Part shown: in pieces, positions 17,583 to 27,131 of the stretch
How positions within the stretch are numbered: the stretch's first letter is position 1
Layout of the letters: each line of letters opens with the position of its first letter
Assembly: GCA_004298115.1 (NCBI GenBank)
Contig: SCRJ01000045.1
Span: 1 to 64,000 of the forward strand
Length of the DNA stretch: 64,000 nucleotides
Direction of reading: 5' to 3'
Origin: Acidobacteriota bacterium
GTDB taxonomy: Bacteria > Acidobacteriota > Thermoanaerobaculia > Thermoanaerobaculales > Thermoanaerobaculaceae
Made by a program: the position numbers and the translations under genes
The notes under the pieces: generated by a model
Seen by the model: only the letters and a program-made list of their open reading frames with translations
What the model was told of the DNA's origin: nothing
Database searches by the model: none

Positions 17583-18236
17583 CTACACGCCGACCCGCGG
17601 GCAGAGCGCGGCGAGCGGGCAGCCGTCGCACGCCGGTTTGCGGGCGCGGCAGACGCGGCGGCCGTGGAGGATCAGGCGGTGCCCGAGAGCGACCCAGGCA
17701 TCCGGCGGGAACAGCGCCATCAGGTCGCGCTCGACCCTCTCGGGATCGTCCTCGCTGGTCAGAGCGAGCCGCCGCGCCAGGCGGCCGACGTGGGTGTCGA
17801 CGACGACGCCGGTGGCGAGGCCGAACGCCGTGCCGAGGACGACGTTGGCGGTCTTGCGCCCGACGCCGGGAAGCTGCGTCAGGGCGTCCATCGTTGCGGG
17901 GATCTCGCCGTCGTGGCGGTCGGCCACGGCCCGCGCCATCCCGAGCAGCGACTTGGCCTTGTTGTGGAAGAAGCCGGTGGAACGGATCAGCGCCTCGAGC
18001 TCCTCGGGCCCCGCGGCGGCGAGGGCGCGCGCGTCGGGGAAGCGAGCGAAGAGCGCCGGAGTCACGGTGTTGACCCGTGCGTCCGTGCACTGCGCGGAGA
18101 GGATCGTGGCCACCAGCAGCTCGAACGGGTCGGCGAAGTCGAGCTCGCACGCCGCGTCGGGATAGGCGGTCGCGAGCGCCGCGGCGACCGCCGCGGCGCG
18201 CCCGGCGCCGGCCTCGGCGGCGCCCACCCGGCTCAC
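17583..18236 (-). CDS. nth: Endonuclease III
   Basis: 217 residues, standard for this DNA glycosylase/AP lyase of base excision repair. The helix-hairpin-helix [14 protein letters not shown] carries the catalytic Lys, followed by the catalytic Asp in [14 protein letters not shown]. The C-terminal 4Fe-4S motif C-x6-C-x2-C-x5-C is [17 protein letters not shown]. It removes oxidised pyrimidines. It starts with GTG in a GTGA overlap with the upstream DUF502 gene, so the two are co-translated. Confidence 0.95.
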   Translation of the reverse strand: MSRVGAAEAGAGRAAAVAAALATAYPDAACELDFADPFELLVATILSAQCTDARVNTVTPALFARFPDARALAAAGPEELEALIRSTGFFHNKAKSLLGMARAVADRHDGEIPATMDALTQLPGVGRKTANVVLGTAFGLATGVVVDTHVGRLARRLALTSEDDPERVERDLMALFPPDAWVALGHRLILHGRRVCRARKPACDGCPLAALCPRVGV

Positions 18237-18940
18237 GGTTCCGCGTCCCTCGGCGCCGGTGCGCCCGGGAACACGCGCCCCTGGCCGGCGCTCACGAGCC
18301 CGCCCGAGATCACCATACGGATCGCCTCCTCCACCGACATGTCCGTGGCTCGGACCGCCGCCTCGGGATACACGAGGAAGAAGCCGGTGGTCGGGTTGGG
18401 CGTCGTCGGCATGAACACCGCGACCGTGCGCCGCGGCCCGCCGGGCGTCGCCTCCTCGAACTCGGTGGTGACGAACGCGACCGCCCACACGTTCTCGCTG
18501 GGGAACGGCACCAGCACGACGCGGCGGAAGCTCTTGGCGCGGTTGCCGGCGAACGCGCGCGTCACCTCGCGAGTGCCGGTGTAGACGGCGCGCAGCACCG
18601 GGATGCGCGCGAACAGCCTCTCGCCGAACTGCAGGATGCGCCGGCCGATCACGTTGTGGGCGAGGACCCCGAGGAGGAACACGCCGACGACGAAGACCGC
18701 GGCCCCGAAGCCGGGGACCGGGCGCCTGAAGAGCTGCTGGCTGATCGGGTCGGCCCAGCGGTCGATCAGGTCGAAGAGAAAGCGGCCGAAGAACAGCGTC
18801 ACGACCAACGGGAACGACACGAACAGGCCGGTGACGAAACGGGCGCGGAAGTACCCGAAAAAGGTCAGCTTTTTGCCGGGCTCCTCGGGGTTGATCGGCA
18901 AACCCATCGACCCGGAATCGGTCGTCCGCGTTTCGTCCAT
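18233..18940 (-). CDS. DUF502 family inner-membrane protein
   Basis: 235 residues with two membrane helices near residues 30-52 and 75-100 and a cytoplasmic C-terminal domain. The pattern P-x-(L/V)-R-x-V-Y-x-(G/T)-x-(R/K)-(E/Q) in IPVLRAVYTGTREV, VVLVPFPSENVWAVAFVT and FMPTTPNPTTGFFLVYP are hallmarks of DUF502. In other organisms the family has no firm biochemical role. The start is ATG; the last 4 bases overlap nth. A stretch of 116 bases with a hairpin separates it from the metal-stress operon upstream. Confidence 0.88.
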   Translation of the reverse strand: MDETRTTDSGSMGLPINPEEPGKKLTFFGYFRARFVTGLFVSFPLVVTLFFGRFLFDLIDRWADPISQQLFRRPVPGFGAAVFVVGVFLLGVLAHNVIGRRILQFGERLFARIPVLRAVYTGTREVTRAFAGNRAKSFRRVVLVPFPSENVWAVAFVTTEFEEATPGGPRRTVAVFMPTTPNPTTGFFLVYPEAAVRATDMSVEEAIRMVISGGLVSAGQGRVFPGAPAPRDAEP

Positions 18941-19008
18941 CGCACCGCCATTGTAGCGGCGTCCGCGCCCCCTCGCGCCGCGGCTCCGGCGGCGGCGCCC
19001 GAGACGGA

Positions 19009-19037
19009 GCGGCCCGCGGCGCGGAGCCGCGGGCCGC
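19009..19037 (-). terminator. Perfect 12-bp hairpin after the sigma-factor operon
   Basis: GCGGCCCGCGGC (19009-19020), loop GCGGA, exact complement (19026-19037). It begins 20 bases beyond the stop of the Cys-rich protein gene on the minus strand. No T tract is present, so it is assigned by shape and position. Confidence 0.42.
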
Positions 19038-19056
19038 GGACAGCTCGAACGCGGGA

Positions 19057-19518
19057 CTACGACTGCGACGCGGCGCCGCCCTTGGCGTACGGGCACTTGC
19101 CGGTCATCGCCTTGCCGTGGGCGCCCATTCCGGCCCGGTGCGGGCACGCCTTCTCCCACATCGTCGCGGCATGCTCCTGCAAGGCCTTGACCGTGGCGGC
19201 GTCGGTCGCGGTCGCGGTGATCACGACCCCGGCGTCGGTCTTCTCGACCGTGCGCGTGACGCCCTTGGCCTGCATCGGGCAGTCCTTGGCGCACCCCGGC
19301 TTCGGGCAGGAGGCGGTCTCGTCCTTGATCTGCGCCGCGACCTTGGGGTCGGTGGAGGTGATCGTGATCTTGACGCCGTTGTCGAGGTTGGTGACCGTGT
19401 GCTCGGCGCCTGCGGCTTTCAGGCAGCACCCCGCGGCGGTTGTGGCCGGGGCGTCGGCGGCCAGCATCGGAGCAGCCGCCAGGGCGGCCAGGACCAGCAA
19501 CAGGAAGATGCGCTTCAT
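19057..19518 (-). CDS. Secreted Cys/His-rich protein with two repeats, probably metal-binding
   Basis: 153 residues: a signal peptide (MKRIFLLLVLAALAAAPMLA) and a mature part made of two similar units. Unit 1 has TVTNLDNGVKITITSTDPK then CPKPGCAKDCPMQ; unit 2 has TVEKTDAGVVITATATDAA then CPHRAGMGAHGKAMTGKCP. There are also paired Cys (GCCLK) near the mature N-terminus. I do not recognise a named family. The Cys, His and Met clusters and the operon with an ECF sigma factor suggest periplasmic sensing or buffering of a soft metal; this is inference. The ATG at 19518 is favoured over 19557 because the signal peptide starts there. Confidence 0.6.
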   Translation of the reverse strand: MKRIFLLLVLAALAAAPMLAADAPATTAAGCCLKAAGAEHTVTNLDNGVKITITSTDPKVAAQIKDETASCPKPGCAKDCPMQAKGVTRTVEKTDAGVVITATATDAATVKALQEHAATMWEKACPHRAGMGAHGKAMTGKCPYAKGGAASQS

Positions 19519-19528
19519 TCGTCTCTCC

Positions 19529-19972
19529 TTACGGTTGTCCGTGCAGCGGTTGGTCATTGGGCCGCGCCCCTGCCGCCGGCGTCGGGGCGCAGCACGCTGC
19601 TCCCTCGCCGTTCCGCCAGGGACACAGCAGCCTCGTCATCATCGTCCCGAGAGCCGCCCGTTCACCGGGGGCGGCGCCCGAGCAGCGGGCAAGCCAGCGC
19701 TCGACGATCTCGTTGCGCTGGCCGGCGCGCACCTGGTCGAGGCGCGCGAGCGATGCGTCGATCGCCGCGCGGTCGGGTGTGCGGGTGCACAGCGCGGCGG
19801 CCAGTTCCTCGCGCACCGTCCTCTCCTCCTGGCATAGCGGGGCCGCGCAAACCGGCCCGAGCGCGGCGGCCGCGGCTCCGGTCCCGTGCCAGGAGACCCA
19901 GAGCGCGACGCCCAGCGTCACGTTGGCCGCAAGCGAAAGCCCGAGGGCCAGGACGAACCAGCGGGTCCTCAT
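19529..19972 (-). CDS. CnrX/Spy-like membrane-anchored periplasmic protein
   Basis: 147 residues. One N-terminal membrane helix (WFVLALGLSLAANVTLGVALWV) is followed by a helical periplasmic domain (LDQVRAGQRNEIVERWLARC) that resembles CnrX/ZraP/Spy-type heavy-metal-resistance proteins, with four or more Cys (CAAPLC, LCPW, ACCAP). The position after sigma and anti-sigma genes parallels the cnr metal-sensing systems. ATG lies in an ATGA overlap with the anti-sigma stop. The metal, if any, is unknown. Confidence 0.6.
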   Translation of the reverse strand: MRTRWFVLALGLSLAANVTLGVALWVSWHGTGAAAAALGPVCAAPLCQEERTVREELAAALCTRTPDRAAIDASLARLDQVRAGQRNEIVERWLARCSGAAPGERAALGTMMTRLLCPWRNGEGAACCAPTPAAGARPNDQPLHGQP

Positions 19973-20412
19973 CGCCGCACCTCGGCCGGCGCCGCCGCGA
20001 TCGCCGCGGCGGCGGGCGCGTCGAGAGCGGCGGCCAGCTGGGTTGCCGCCGAGCGGTCTGCGGCAACCGTCTCGCCGAGCCGCGCGCCGGCCAGGGCCGC
20101 GAGTGCCAGCAGCGCGACGAGTCCGGCCCGCCACGGCGCTGGGAGCGTCAGCCACCACAGCGGCGCCTCCGGCCGGCGCCGGGCGACCGCCCGCCGGCGC
20201 GTCGCCGCGGCGAACCCCACCGGGAGGGGCGCCTCCGGTGCGGCCAGCGCCTCGCCGAGCGCCCGGTACGCCGCAACGGCGCCTTGGCACTCGCCGCAGC
20301 GGGTCACGTGAGCCGCGGCGCGCGCGGCCTCCTCGCCGGCCAGCTCGCCGTCGAGGAGGGCTTCGATCCGAGGGTGTGTCCGGTCGCGCATCGTCGTTCC
20401 CATCTCCTTCAA
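19969..20412 (-). CDS. Zinc-finger anti-sigma factor
   Basis: 147 residues. The N-terminal anti-sigma domain carries HVTRCGECQ, the H-x3-C-x2-C zinc motif of the zf-HC2/ZAS family. One membrane helix follows (residues about 95-115, APWRAGLVALLALAALAGA), then a short periplasmic tail. It is expected to hold the ECF sigma at the membrane until a signal arrives. ATGA overlaps join it both to the sigma gene upstream and to the CnrX-like gene downstream. Confidence 0.8.
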   Translation of the reverse strand: MKEMGTTMRDRTHPRIEALLDGELAGEEAARAAAHVTRCGECQGAVAAYRALGEALAAPEAPLPVGFAAATRRRAVARRRPEAPLWWLTLPAPWRAGLVALLALAALAGARLGETVAADRSAATQLAAALDAPAAAAIAAAPAEVRR

Positions 20413-21023
20413 CCCCGGTTTCGGGGTTTTCCTGCGCGCGGATCGTGTCCGGCGTCACACCCCTGGGCCAGCCAACCTGCCAGTCGGCCCCGGAGCCGGG
20501 CCCGCGCCCGCGAGAGCAGCGATTCGACGGCCCCGGCGGTCGTGTCGAGCGCCGCCGCGATCGCCTGGTAGGAGAGTCCCGCCTCGTGACGGAGCAGCAG
20601 CGCGGCCCGCTGGTTCGGGGGCAGCGCCGCCAGCTCGGCGGCGAGCGCGGTGCCCAGCTGCGCCGAGGCCGCGAGGCGTTCCGGGTCGGGGGCACGGTCG
20701 CCCGGGTGCGCCGCCTCGTCGTCGGCCGGCAGCGATCCGTGCGCCGGCCGCCGCAGCAGCGAGCGGCGGCGGTTCAGGCACAACCGGGTGACGATCGTGT
20801 GGAGGTACGTCGAGAGCGTGGCGGTGGGCCGCCACCGGCGACGCGCGCGCCAGAGCCGTACGAACGCCTCCTGGACGACGTCCTCGGCCTCCTCCGGGTC
20901 CGCGAGCGTTCGCCGGGCGAAGCGCAGCAACCCGGGCGCGAACGCCGCCACCAGCACATCGAGCGCACCCTCGTCGTCGCGCGCCAGGCGCTCCATCAGC
21001 TCGGTGTCCCGGTCGGCCGCCAT
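20409..21023 (-). CDS. ECF RNA polymerase sigma factor
   Basis: 204 residues. Region 2 is seen in LLRFARRTLADPEEAEDVVQEAFVRLWR and YLHTIVTRLCLNRRR; region 4 is in LPPNQRAALLLRHEAGLSYQAIAAALDTTAGAVESLLSRARARL with its helix-turn-helix. Regions 1.1 and 3 are absent, as in sigma-70 group 4. It is first in a four-gene, translationally coupled operon with its anti-sigma, a CnrX/Spy-like protein and a Cys-rich secreted protein. A candidate autoregulated promoter lies directly upstream. Confidence 0.93.
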   Translation of the reverse strand: MAADRDTELMERLARDDEGALDVLVAAFAPGLLRFARRTLADPEEAEDVVQEAFVRLWRARRRWRPTATLSTYLHTIVTRLCLNRRRSLLRRPAHGSLPADDEAAHPGDRAPDPERLAASAQLGTALAAELAALPPNQRAALLLRHEAGLSYQAIAAALDTTAGAVESLLSRARARLRGRLAGWLAQGCDAGHDPRAGKPRNRG

Positions 21024-21032
21024 CGCTCTGTC

Positions 21033-21060
21033 CTCAACAACCCCGCGGGCTGCAGTTTCC
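21033..21060 (-). promoter_or_regulatory. Candidate ECF-type autoregulated promoter
   Basis: Reading on the minus strand, GGAAAC (21060-21055), 16 bases, then GTTGAG (21038-21033), 9 bases before the sigma ATG. GGAA-C boxes with a 16-base spacer and GT-rich -10 elements are typical of ECF promoters. The very short leader is a weakness of the call. Confidence 0.35.
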
Positions 21061-21133
21061 TCCGTTCGGCGCTGCGGTGCACCGGTGCGGGAGGCCAGGC
21101 CGCATGGGGCGCGTGGGAGAGGAAGGGTAGGGT

Positions 21134-21207
21134 GGAGGTGACGGGCGGAGTCGAACCGCCGAATGAGGGCTTTGCAGGCCCCTGCCTTACCACTTGGCTA
21201 CGTCACC
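21134..21207 (-). tRNA. tRNA-Cys (GCA)
   Basis: On the minus strand the acceptor arms GGTGACG and CGTCACC pair perfectly. The anticodon arm is GGGCC-TGCAAA-GCCC with GCA in the loop, the T arm contains GTTCGACTC, the discriminator is U73 (an identity element for Cys) and the CCA end is encoded. The gene is 74 bases with CCA. Confidence 0.95.
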
Positions 21208-21216
21208 GCGCGGGAA

Positions 21217-21246
21217 AGTCTAGCGGCAGGTTGGGGATGGTGTCAA
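21217..21246 (-). promoter_or_regulatory. Sigma-70-type promoter of tRNA-Cys
   Basis: TTGACA (21246-21241) and TAGACT (21222-21217) on the minus strand, separated by 18 bases, lie just upstream of the mature 5' end at 21207. Confidence 0.6.
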
Positions 21247-21301
21247 CGCGACCGGAGGGTTGCCGGGCGCGCACCGGCCGCGCCGGCCTCCCGCACCGGC
21301 G

Positions 21302-22288
<987 letters not shown>

Positions 22289-22530
22289 GCGTTCCTCCCT
22301 GGTTGCTCTCGTGCGGTGCCGGGGTGCGCCCGCCGCGAGCCCGCGACCCGGCCGGCGCCGCCGCGGGGCCCGTTCCGGTCAAGGCGCGCGGCGCCCGGGC
22401 CATTCCCGGGCGAGGAAGCGGGGCCGCGCCGCCGGTCGCCGCCGGTCGCACTGTAACCCTTCCCCGGTCGCCGTGCGTCTCACGTGGTGTCCGGGATGGC
22501 AGCGCCGGACTGGAAGGGTGGGCAACGACG

Positions 22531-23019
22531 ATGGACAGACTGAAGCGGAGACTTGCGGTGACCTTCATCATGATGGCGGCGGCGGGCGCGGCCTTCGCCG
22601 CGGGAATGCCGCCGGCCGGCGGCGGGCCCGGGTGGCGGGGGCGCGGGGGTCCTCTGAAAGGGGCGCTGGCGAGCCTGAACCTCAGCGCGGATCAGCAGGC
22701 CAAGGTGCAGGCGCTCCTGGCGCAGGAGCAACCGCAGTTCGCCGCCTTGCGCGAGCAAGCGCAGTCGGCCAGGGAGGCGCTGAAGGCGACGATGCAGGCG
22801 CCGACGCCCGACCCGGCGGCGGTCGGGTCGGCGATGTTGAAGGTGAAGGCCGCGCGCCAGGCGGTGCGGGCCGAGATGACCAAGGTCCACGACGCGATCG
22901 TCCCGATCCTGACGCCGGAGCAGGCCGCCGCGTTCAAGGGTTACATCCAGGCGCTGAAGGACATGCGCGGGCGCTGGCGCGGCCACGGCCACGGCGCGGG
23001 CGCACCACCGCTCGGTTGA
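22531..23019 (+). CDS. Spy/CpxP-family periplasmic protein
   Basis: 162 residues: a signal peptide (RLAVTFIMMAAAGAAFAAG), a Gly-rich linker and an all-helical domain. The LTxxQ-type motif occurs as LSADQQAKVQALL and again as LTPEQAAAFKGYIQ. This family acts as a periplasmic chaperone or envelope-stress/metal-related protein. The His/Gly tail (GHGHGAG) might bind metal; that is inference. ATG chosen at the signal peptide; the Shine-Dalgarno is weak (GAAGGGTGGG). It ends before a good intrinsic terminator. Confidence 0.75.
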   Translation: MDRLKRRLAVTFIMMAAAGAAFAAGMPPAGGGPGWRGRGGPLKGALASLNLSADQQAKVQALLAQEQPQFAALREQAQSAREALKATMQAPTPDPAAVGSAMLKVKAARQAVRAEMTKVHDAIVPILTPEQAAAFKGYIQALKDMRGRWRGHGHGAGAPPLG

Positions 23020-23048
23020 CCCGCCCGGCACGCTCTCCGGGCTCATCC

Positions 23049-23085
23049 GGGGTCGCGGCCTGCACACGGCCGCGGCCCCATTTTT
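23049..23085 (+). terminator. Intrinsic terminator after the Spy-like gene
   Basis: GGGGTCGCGGCC (23049-23060), a 7-base loop and GGCCGCGGCCCC (23068-23079) form a 12-bp stem with one G-U pair, followed by A and five T residues. It is the clearest rho-independent terminator in the window. Confidence 0.75.
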
Positions 23086-23133
23086 CGTCCCGGCGAGGCC
23101 CGCCCGCGGCCGCCGCCCTGCTACCCTGCGGCG

Positions 23134-23793
23134 GTGCCCGAGCTCGACGCCGCCGTGCGCCGTGAGATGGAACGCACGCGCCGCCTGTTCAACCGGGCGG
23201 GACCGCTGTTCCCCGTCATCGAGCGCTGGCTCGAACCTCGATACCGCGCGGCGCTGGACGCGCTCGACCTGCCTCCGGGCCACTCCGTCCTGGACCTCGG
23301 CACCGGCACCGGCAGCCTCGCCCGGGTGCTGGCCCAGCGCGGCCACCCGGTCACCGGCATCGACGTCGCCGAGCGGCTGCTGCGCCGGGCGGCGCGCCGG
23401 GTCCCGGCGGCGCGCTTCCTCCGCATGGACCTCGCCGATCTCGGCGGCGTGGCCGACGCCTCGTTCGACCTCGTCTCGGTCGGCTACGTGCTGCACGGCC
23501 TCGCCCCCGAGCTGCGGCGACTCACCCTGGCGCACGCCGCCCGCATCGCCGCGCGGGAGGTGGTGATCGTCGACTACGCCGCGCCCGGACCGTGGTACGT
23601 GCGCCTCGTCGAGCACCTCGAGGGCCCGCACTACCCGGGCTTCGTGCGCGCGCCGATCGGGGAGGCGCTCGCCGGCCTCGGCCTCACCCTGGTGCGCACC
23701 CTCCCGATCTCGCCCGCCTCCGCGTGCTGGCTGTTCCTGCACGGCAACGGGGCCGTCAGCGCGGCGGCCCGGCCGGGCCGCAGCGCGCCTTGA
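23134..23793 (+). CDS. Class I SAM-dependent methyltransferase
   Basis: 219 residues. Motif I is VLDLGTGTGSLARVLAQRG, motif II is VTGIDVAERLL and the post-II acidic segment is FLRMDLADL, with a later FDLVSVGYVLHGL. This matches UbiE/Methyltransf_11-type enzymes acting on small molecules. The N-terminal helix (RRLFNRAGPLFPVIERWLEPRYR) is typical of a group acting on lipophilic substrates, but no substrate can be named. GTG start. The 3' end overlaps the convergent FmdE-like gene by 38 bases, which is unusual. Confidence 0.83.
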   Translation: MPELDAAVRREMERTRRLFNRAGPLFPVIERWLEPRYRAALDALDLPPGHSVLDLGTGTGSLARVLAQRGHPVTGIDVAERLLRRAARRVPAARFLRMDLADLGGVADASFDLVSVGYVLHGLAPELRRLTLAHAARIAAREVVIVDYAAPGPWYVRLVEHLEGPHYPGFVRAPIGEALAGLGLTLVRTLPISPASACWLFLHGNGAVSAAARPGRSAP

Positions 23794-24448
23794 GCGTGTC
23801 CGCGCGGGGGGCGGCGATCGGGTAGGGGAACGCGGGCAGCGCAGCCACGGTGAACACGCCGGCCGGATCGGCCGCGAGCACGCGGCGGATCAGCTCGTCC
23901 TGTACCGCCGCGACCCGCGCCATGAGCGGCCGGTCGCAGCCGCGCGAGCGCAACTCGCTCTCGAGCCCGGGCAGCTCGGCGGGCTTGATGCCGGGCTTCA
24001 ATCCGACCCGGACGGTGGCTCCGGTGGAGCGGCGGTGGAGGATCCAGGCGTCGCCGAGGTCCTTGTCGACGACGAGCGTGCCGTAGCGCGCCCGGGCGCC
24101 GGTCAGGTACGCCGTCGCGTCGCCGTAGCACGGCGACGCGTTCGTCGCCGCGACCAGGTCGGTGCGGTCCACGACGCCGTCGGGGAACAGCCGCGCCAGG
24201 CCGTACGCGACCCCCGCCGCCGCCACGACGAGGCCGTCGCAGGGGTGGCCGTGGTAGCGCACCAGGTCGGTCAGCGTGACGGTCTGGGGAACGGTCGCGA
24301 GCGGGCCGAGCGAGGAGACCGTGTCGACCACCTTGACCACAGGTGCAAACTTCGCGGCGGCAGCCTGGGCCGTGTTCAGCGGCGCCTGCGCCGATGCGAC
24401 CCCCAGCGAAAGCAGCAGCGCGAACGTGACGAGGCCTGCTCGTTGCAT
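23756..24448 (-). CDS. Exported FmdE-domain protein
   Basis: 230 residues. A clear signal peptide (MQRAGLVTFALLLSLGVASAQA) precedes a domain resembling subunit E of formylmethanofuran dehydrogenase: LVRYHGHPCDGLVVAAAGVAYGLA and a later DLVAATNASPCYGDAT. In cytoplasmic FmdE proteins the HGH-C segment and later Cys bind metal. An exported version cannot be part of methanofuran chemistry here, so its role is unknown. It lies 63 bases beyond the CPRC redox gene, on the same strand, and may belong to that transcript. Confidence 0.7.
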   Translation of the reverse strand: MQRAGLVTFALLLSLGVASAQAPLNTAQAAAAKFAPVVKVVDTVSSLGPLATVPQTVTLTDLVRYHGHPCDGLVVAAAGVAYGLARLFPDGVVDRTDLVAATNASPCYGDATAYLTGARARYGTLVVDKDLGDAWILHRRSTGATVRVGLKPGIKPAELPGLESELRSRGCDRPLMARVAAVQDELIRRVLAADPAGVFTVAALPAFPYPIAAPRADTLKARCGPAGPPR

Positions 24449-24511
24449 GGCTCCTCCCGAGGCTCGTCCGGCCGGCCATCCCGCTGCATGTCGGGAGCGC
24501 CGGCGGCGGCG

Positions 24512-24763
24512 TCACTCAAGGTGCAGCAGGGCGCGGACCTCCTCGGCCTTCGGGATGCGCCCGGAAATGACGACCGTGCCGTCGAACGCGACGCCGGGGG
24601 AGGCCATCATCCCCAGCTCGGCCATGCGTTGGATCGACTCGTTCTTGATCACGCTGCAAGTCAGGCCGGCGCTCTCCACGACGTGCTGCACCACCCGGAA
24701 CGTCTCCCGACAGCGCGGGCATCCGGGACCGAGGACCTCGATCGTGGTCGGAATCTCGCTCAT
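24512..24763 (-). CDS. Small thioredoxin-like CPRC protein (redox-active disulfide protein 2 type)
   Basis: 83 residues. The pattern is VLGPGCPRCRETFRVVQHVVE...GVAFDGTVVISGRIP, the glutaredoxin-like fold of the redox-active disulfide family, with active site CPRC and cis-Pro in SPGVAFDG. Such proteins often sit with arsenic, mercury or CcdA-like genes. No signal peptide, so cytoplasmic. It is 31 bases downstream of the CcdA-like gene and probably the third gene of the ArsR-controlled thioredoxin operon. Confidence 0.85.
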   Translation of the reverse strand: MSEIPTTIEVLGPGCPRCRETFRVVQHVVESAGLTCSVIKNESIQRMAELGMMASPGVAFDGTVVISGRIPKAEEVRALLHLE

Positions 24764-24794
24764 ATGCTTGCTCTCCCTTCGCAGATCAGACCGA

Positions 24795-25496
24795 TCAACC
24801 CCAGGCGAGGCGCGCCAGCGAGACCAGCAGGCCGACGCCGACCCCGGCCAGGATCACGCCGAACCCCTGATGGACGCGTTTGGCCCACGTCGCCGCCCGG
24901 CTGCCGATGTAGGCGGCCGCGAAACCCGAGGCCGCGCCGGCGGCGAACAGCAGCACGACGTGGCCGAGCGAGTACGCGGCCAGCAGCGTCGTGCCCCACA
25001 CGATCTTGCGTTCGAACGCTACCAGCGACAGCACGACGGCGAGGATCGGCGTGGCGCACGGCGACGACAGCGTCCCGGTGAGCGCGCCCAGGCCGAACGC
25101 CCCCGCCAGGCCGGCGTTGCGAAACCGCCGCCCGTCGAGCTGGGGCAGGGGCAGCGTGATCAGGCCCGTGAGGTGCAGCCCCATGACGATCAGGACGGCG
25201 GCGAGCACGGCTTTCCACACCCAGCCCACGTCGCCGATGAGCGAGCCGGTGAGGGCCGCGATCGCCCCCAGCGCGGTGAAGCACAGCGCCAGCCCGGTGA
25301 CGAACGCGAGCGTCAGCGCCACGGCCCGCCCTCGCGACGTCGCACCGCCGCCGACCGTGGCCACCACCAGCGGCACCGCCGCCAGCACGCACGGGCTCGC
25401 CGAGGAGACGACGCCGCCGAGGAAGACGAGCAGCAGCATCACGAGGGGCGGCGCCGACGCGGCGCTGGCCGCGAGCGACTGGAGGAGCTGGTCCAT
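24795..25496 (-). CDS. CcdA-like thiol-disulfide transmembrane protein
   Basis: 233 residues with six predicted membrane helices. Two conserved Cys lie in SSASPCVLAAVPLV (helix 1) and TLSSPCATPILAVV (helix 4). These are the P-C-x and S-P-C-A-T-P motifs that carry electrons across the membrane in CcdA/DsbD proteins. Electrons would pass from cytoplasmic thioredoxin or CPRC protein to periplasmic partners such as the exported thioredoxin encoded just upstream. The start overlaps that gene's stop by one base (TGATG). Confidence 0.9.
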   Translation of the reverse strand: MDQLLQSLAASAASAPPLVMLLLVFLGGVVSSASPCVLAAVPLVVATVGGGATSRGRAVALTLAFVTGLALCFTALGAIAALTGSLIGDVGWVWKAVLAAVLIVMGLHLTGLITLPLPQLDGRRFRNAGLAGAFGLGALTGTLSSPCATPILAVVLSLVAFERKIVWGTTLLAAYSLGHVVLLFAAGAASGFAAAYIGSRAATWAKRVHQGFGVILAGVGVGLLVSLARLAWG

Positions 25497-25909
25497 CAGA
25501 GGATGCCGAGCTTTTGCAGGGCGGCGTGGAACTCGGCCGGCGGGAAGTAGCCCATGTGACGGAAAACCTCCTCGCCCTTGGGGTTGAACACCACCTGCGT
25601 GGGCATGAGCATGATCTTGTGCCGCTGGGCCACGTCGGGGTGGTCCTGGATCCAGAAGTTGCGGATGACGGCCTTGGCGCCCACGGCGTCGCGCAGGTCC
25701 TGCAGCACCGGCTGCATGTGCTTGCACGGGATGCAGTGCTCGCCGCCGAACTCCATGATCACCCACGTCCCCGAGCCGAGCAGGCTCGCGAGCTCCTGCG
25801 GCGTCGCGGCCGGCACCGGCGCGCGCTGCGGGGCCGGCCCGGCGGTGAGCCCGGCGCTGACGAGGGCTAGGAGTGGAAGGGCCAAGGCGGCGGTGCGGGT
25901 CCGGTTCAT
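25496..25909 (-). CDS. Exported thioredoxin-fold protein
   Basis: 137 residues. A signal sequence (MNRTRTAALALPLLALVSAGLTAG) is followed by a thioredoxin fold with the active site EHCIPCKHM and a cis-Pro at MLMPTQVVFNPKGEE. Strand EVFRHMGY is typical of TlpA/DsbD-gamma-like thioredoxins. GGAGG stands 6 bases before the chosen ATG. It is the first gene of a three-gene unit (thioredoxin, CcdA-like, CPRC protein) preceded by the same operator and promoter as acr3. Confidence 0.88.
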   Translation of the reverse strand: MNRTRTAALALPLLALVSAGLTAGPAPQRAPVPAATPQELASLLGSGTWVIMEFGGEHCIPCKHMQPVLQDLRDAVGAKAVIRNFWIQDHPDVAQRHKIMLMPTQVVFNPKGEEVFRHMGYFPPAEFHAALQKLGIL

Positions 25910-25958
25910 GTCGTTCCTCCAGAGGCTCGTTGGGGTACCGCAGGTGGACACGGCTTAC

Positions 25959-26000
25959 GATTCGTCATCGTGCGAAATGTAGAGCTACAGCGAGCGGCTG

Positions 26001-26004
<4 letters not shown>
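25959..26004 (-). promoter_or_regulatory. Promoter and ArsR-type operator of the thioredoxin-CcdA operon
   Basis: On the minus strand TTGACA (26004-25999) and TACATT (25981-25976) are 17 bases apart. The -10 overlaps the palindrome GATTCGTCATCGTGCGAAAT (25959-25978), whose CGAAAT half-site and 8-base centre match the two other ars operators. The -35 overlaps the stop codon of acr3, so the promoter begins inside the upstream gene. Confidence 0.72.
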
Positions 26005-27083
<1,079 letters not shown>

Positions 27084-27131
27084 CCGTTCACCTCCGGCAC
27101 CGGCGTGACGGGCGTGGAGCTCGGGGTCATT

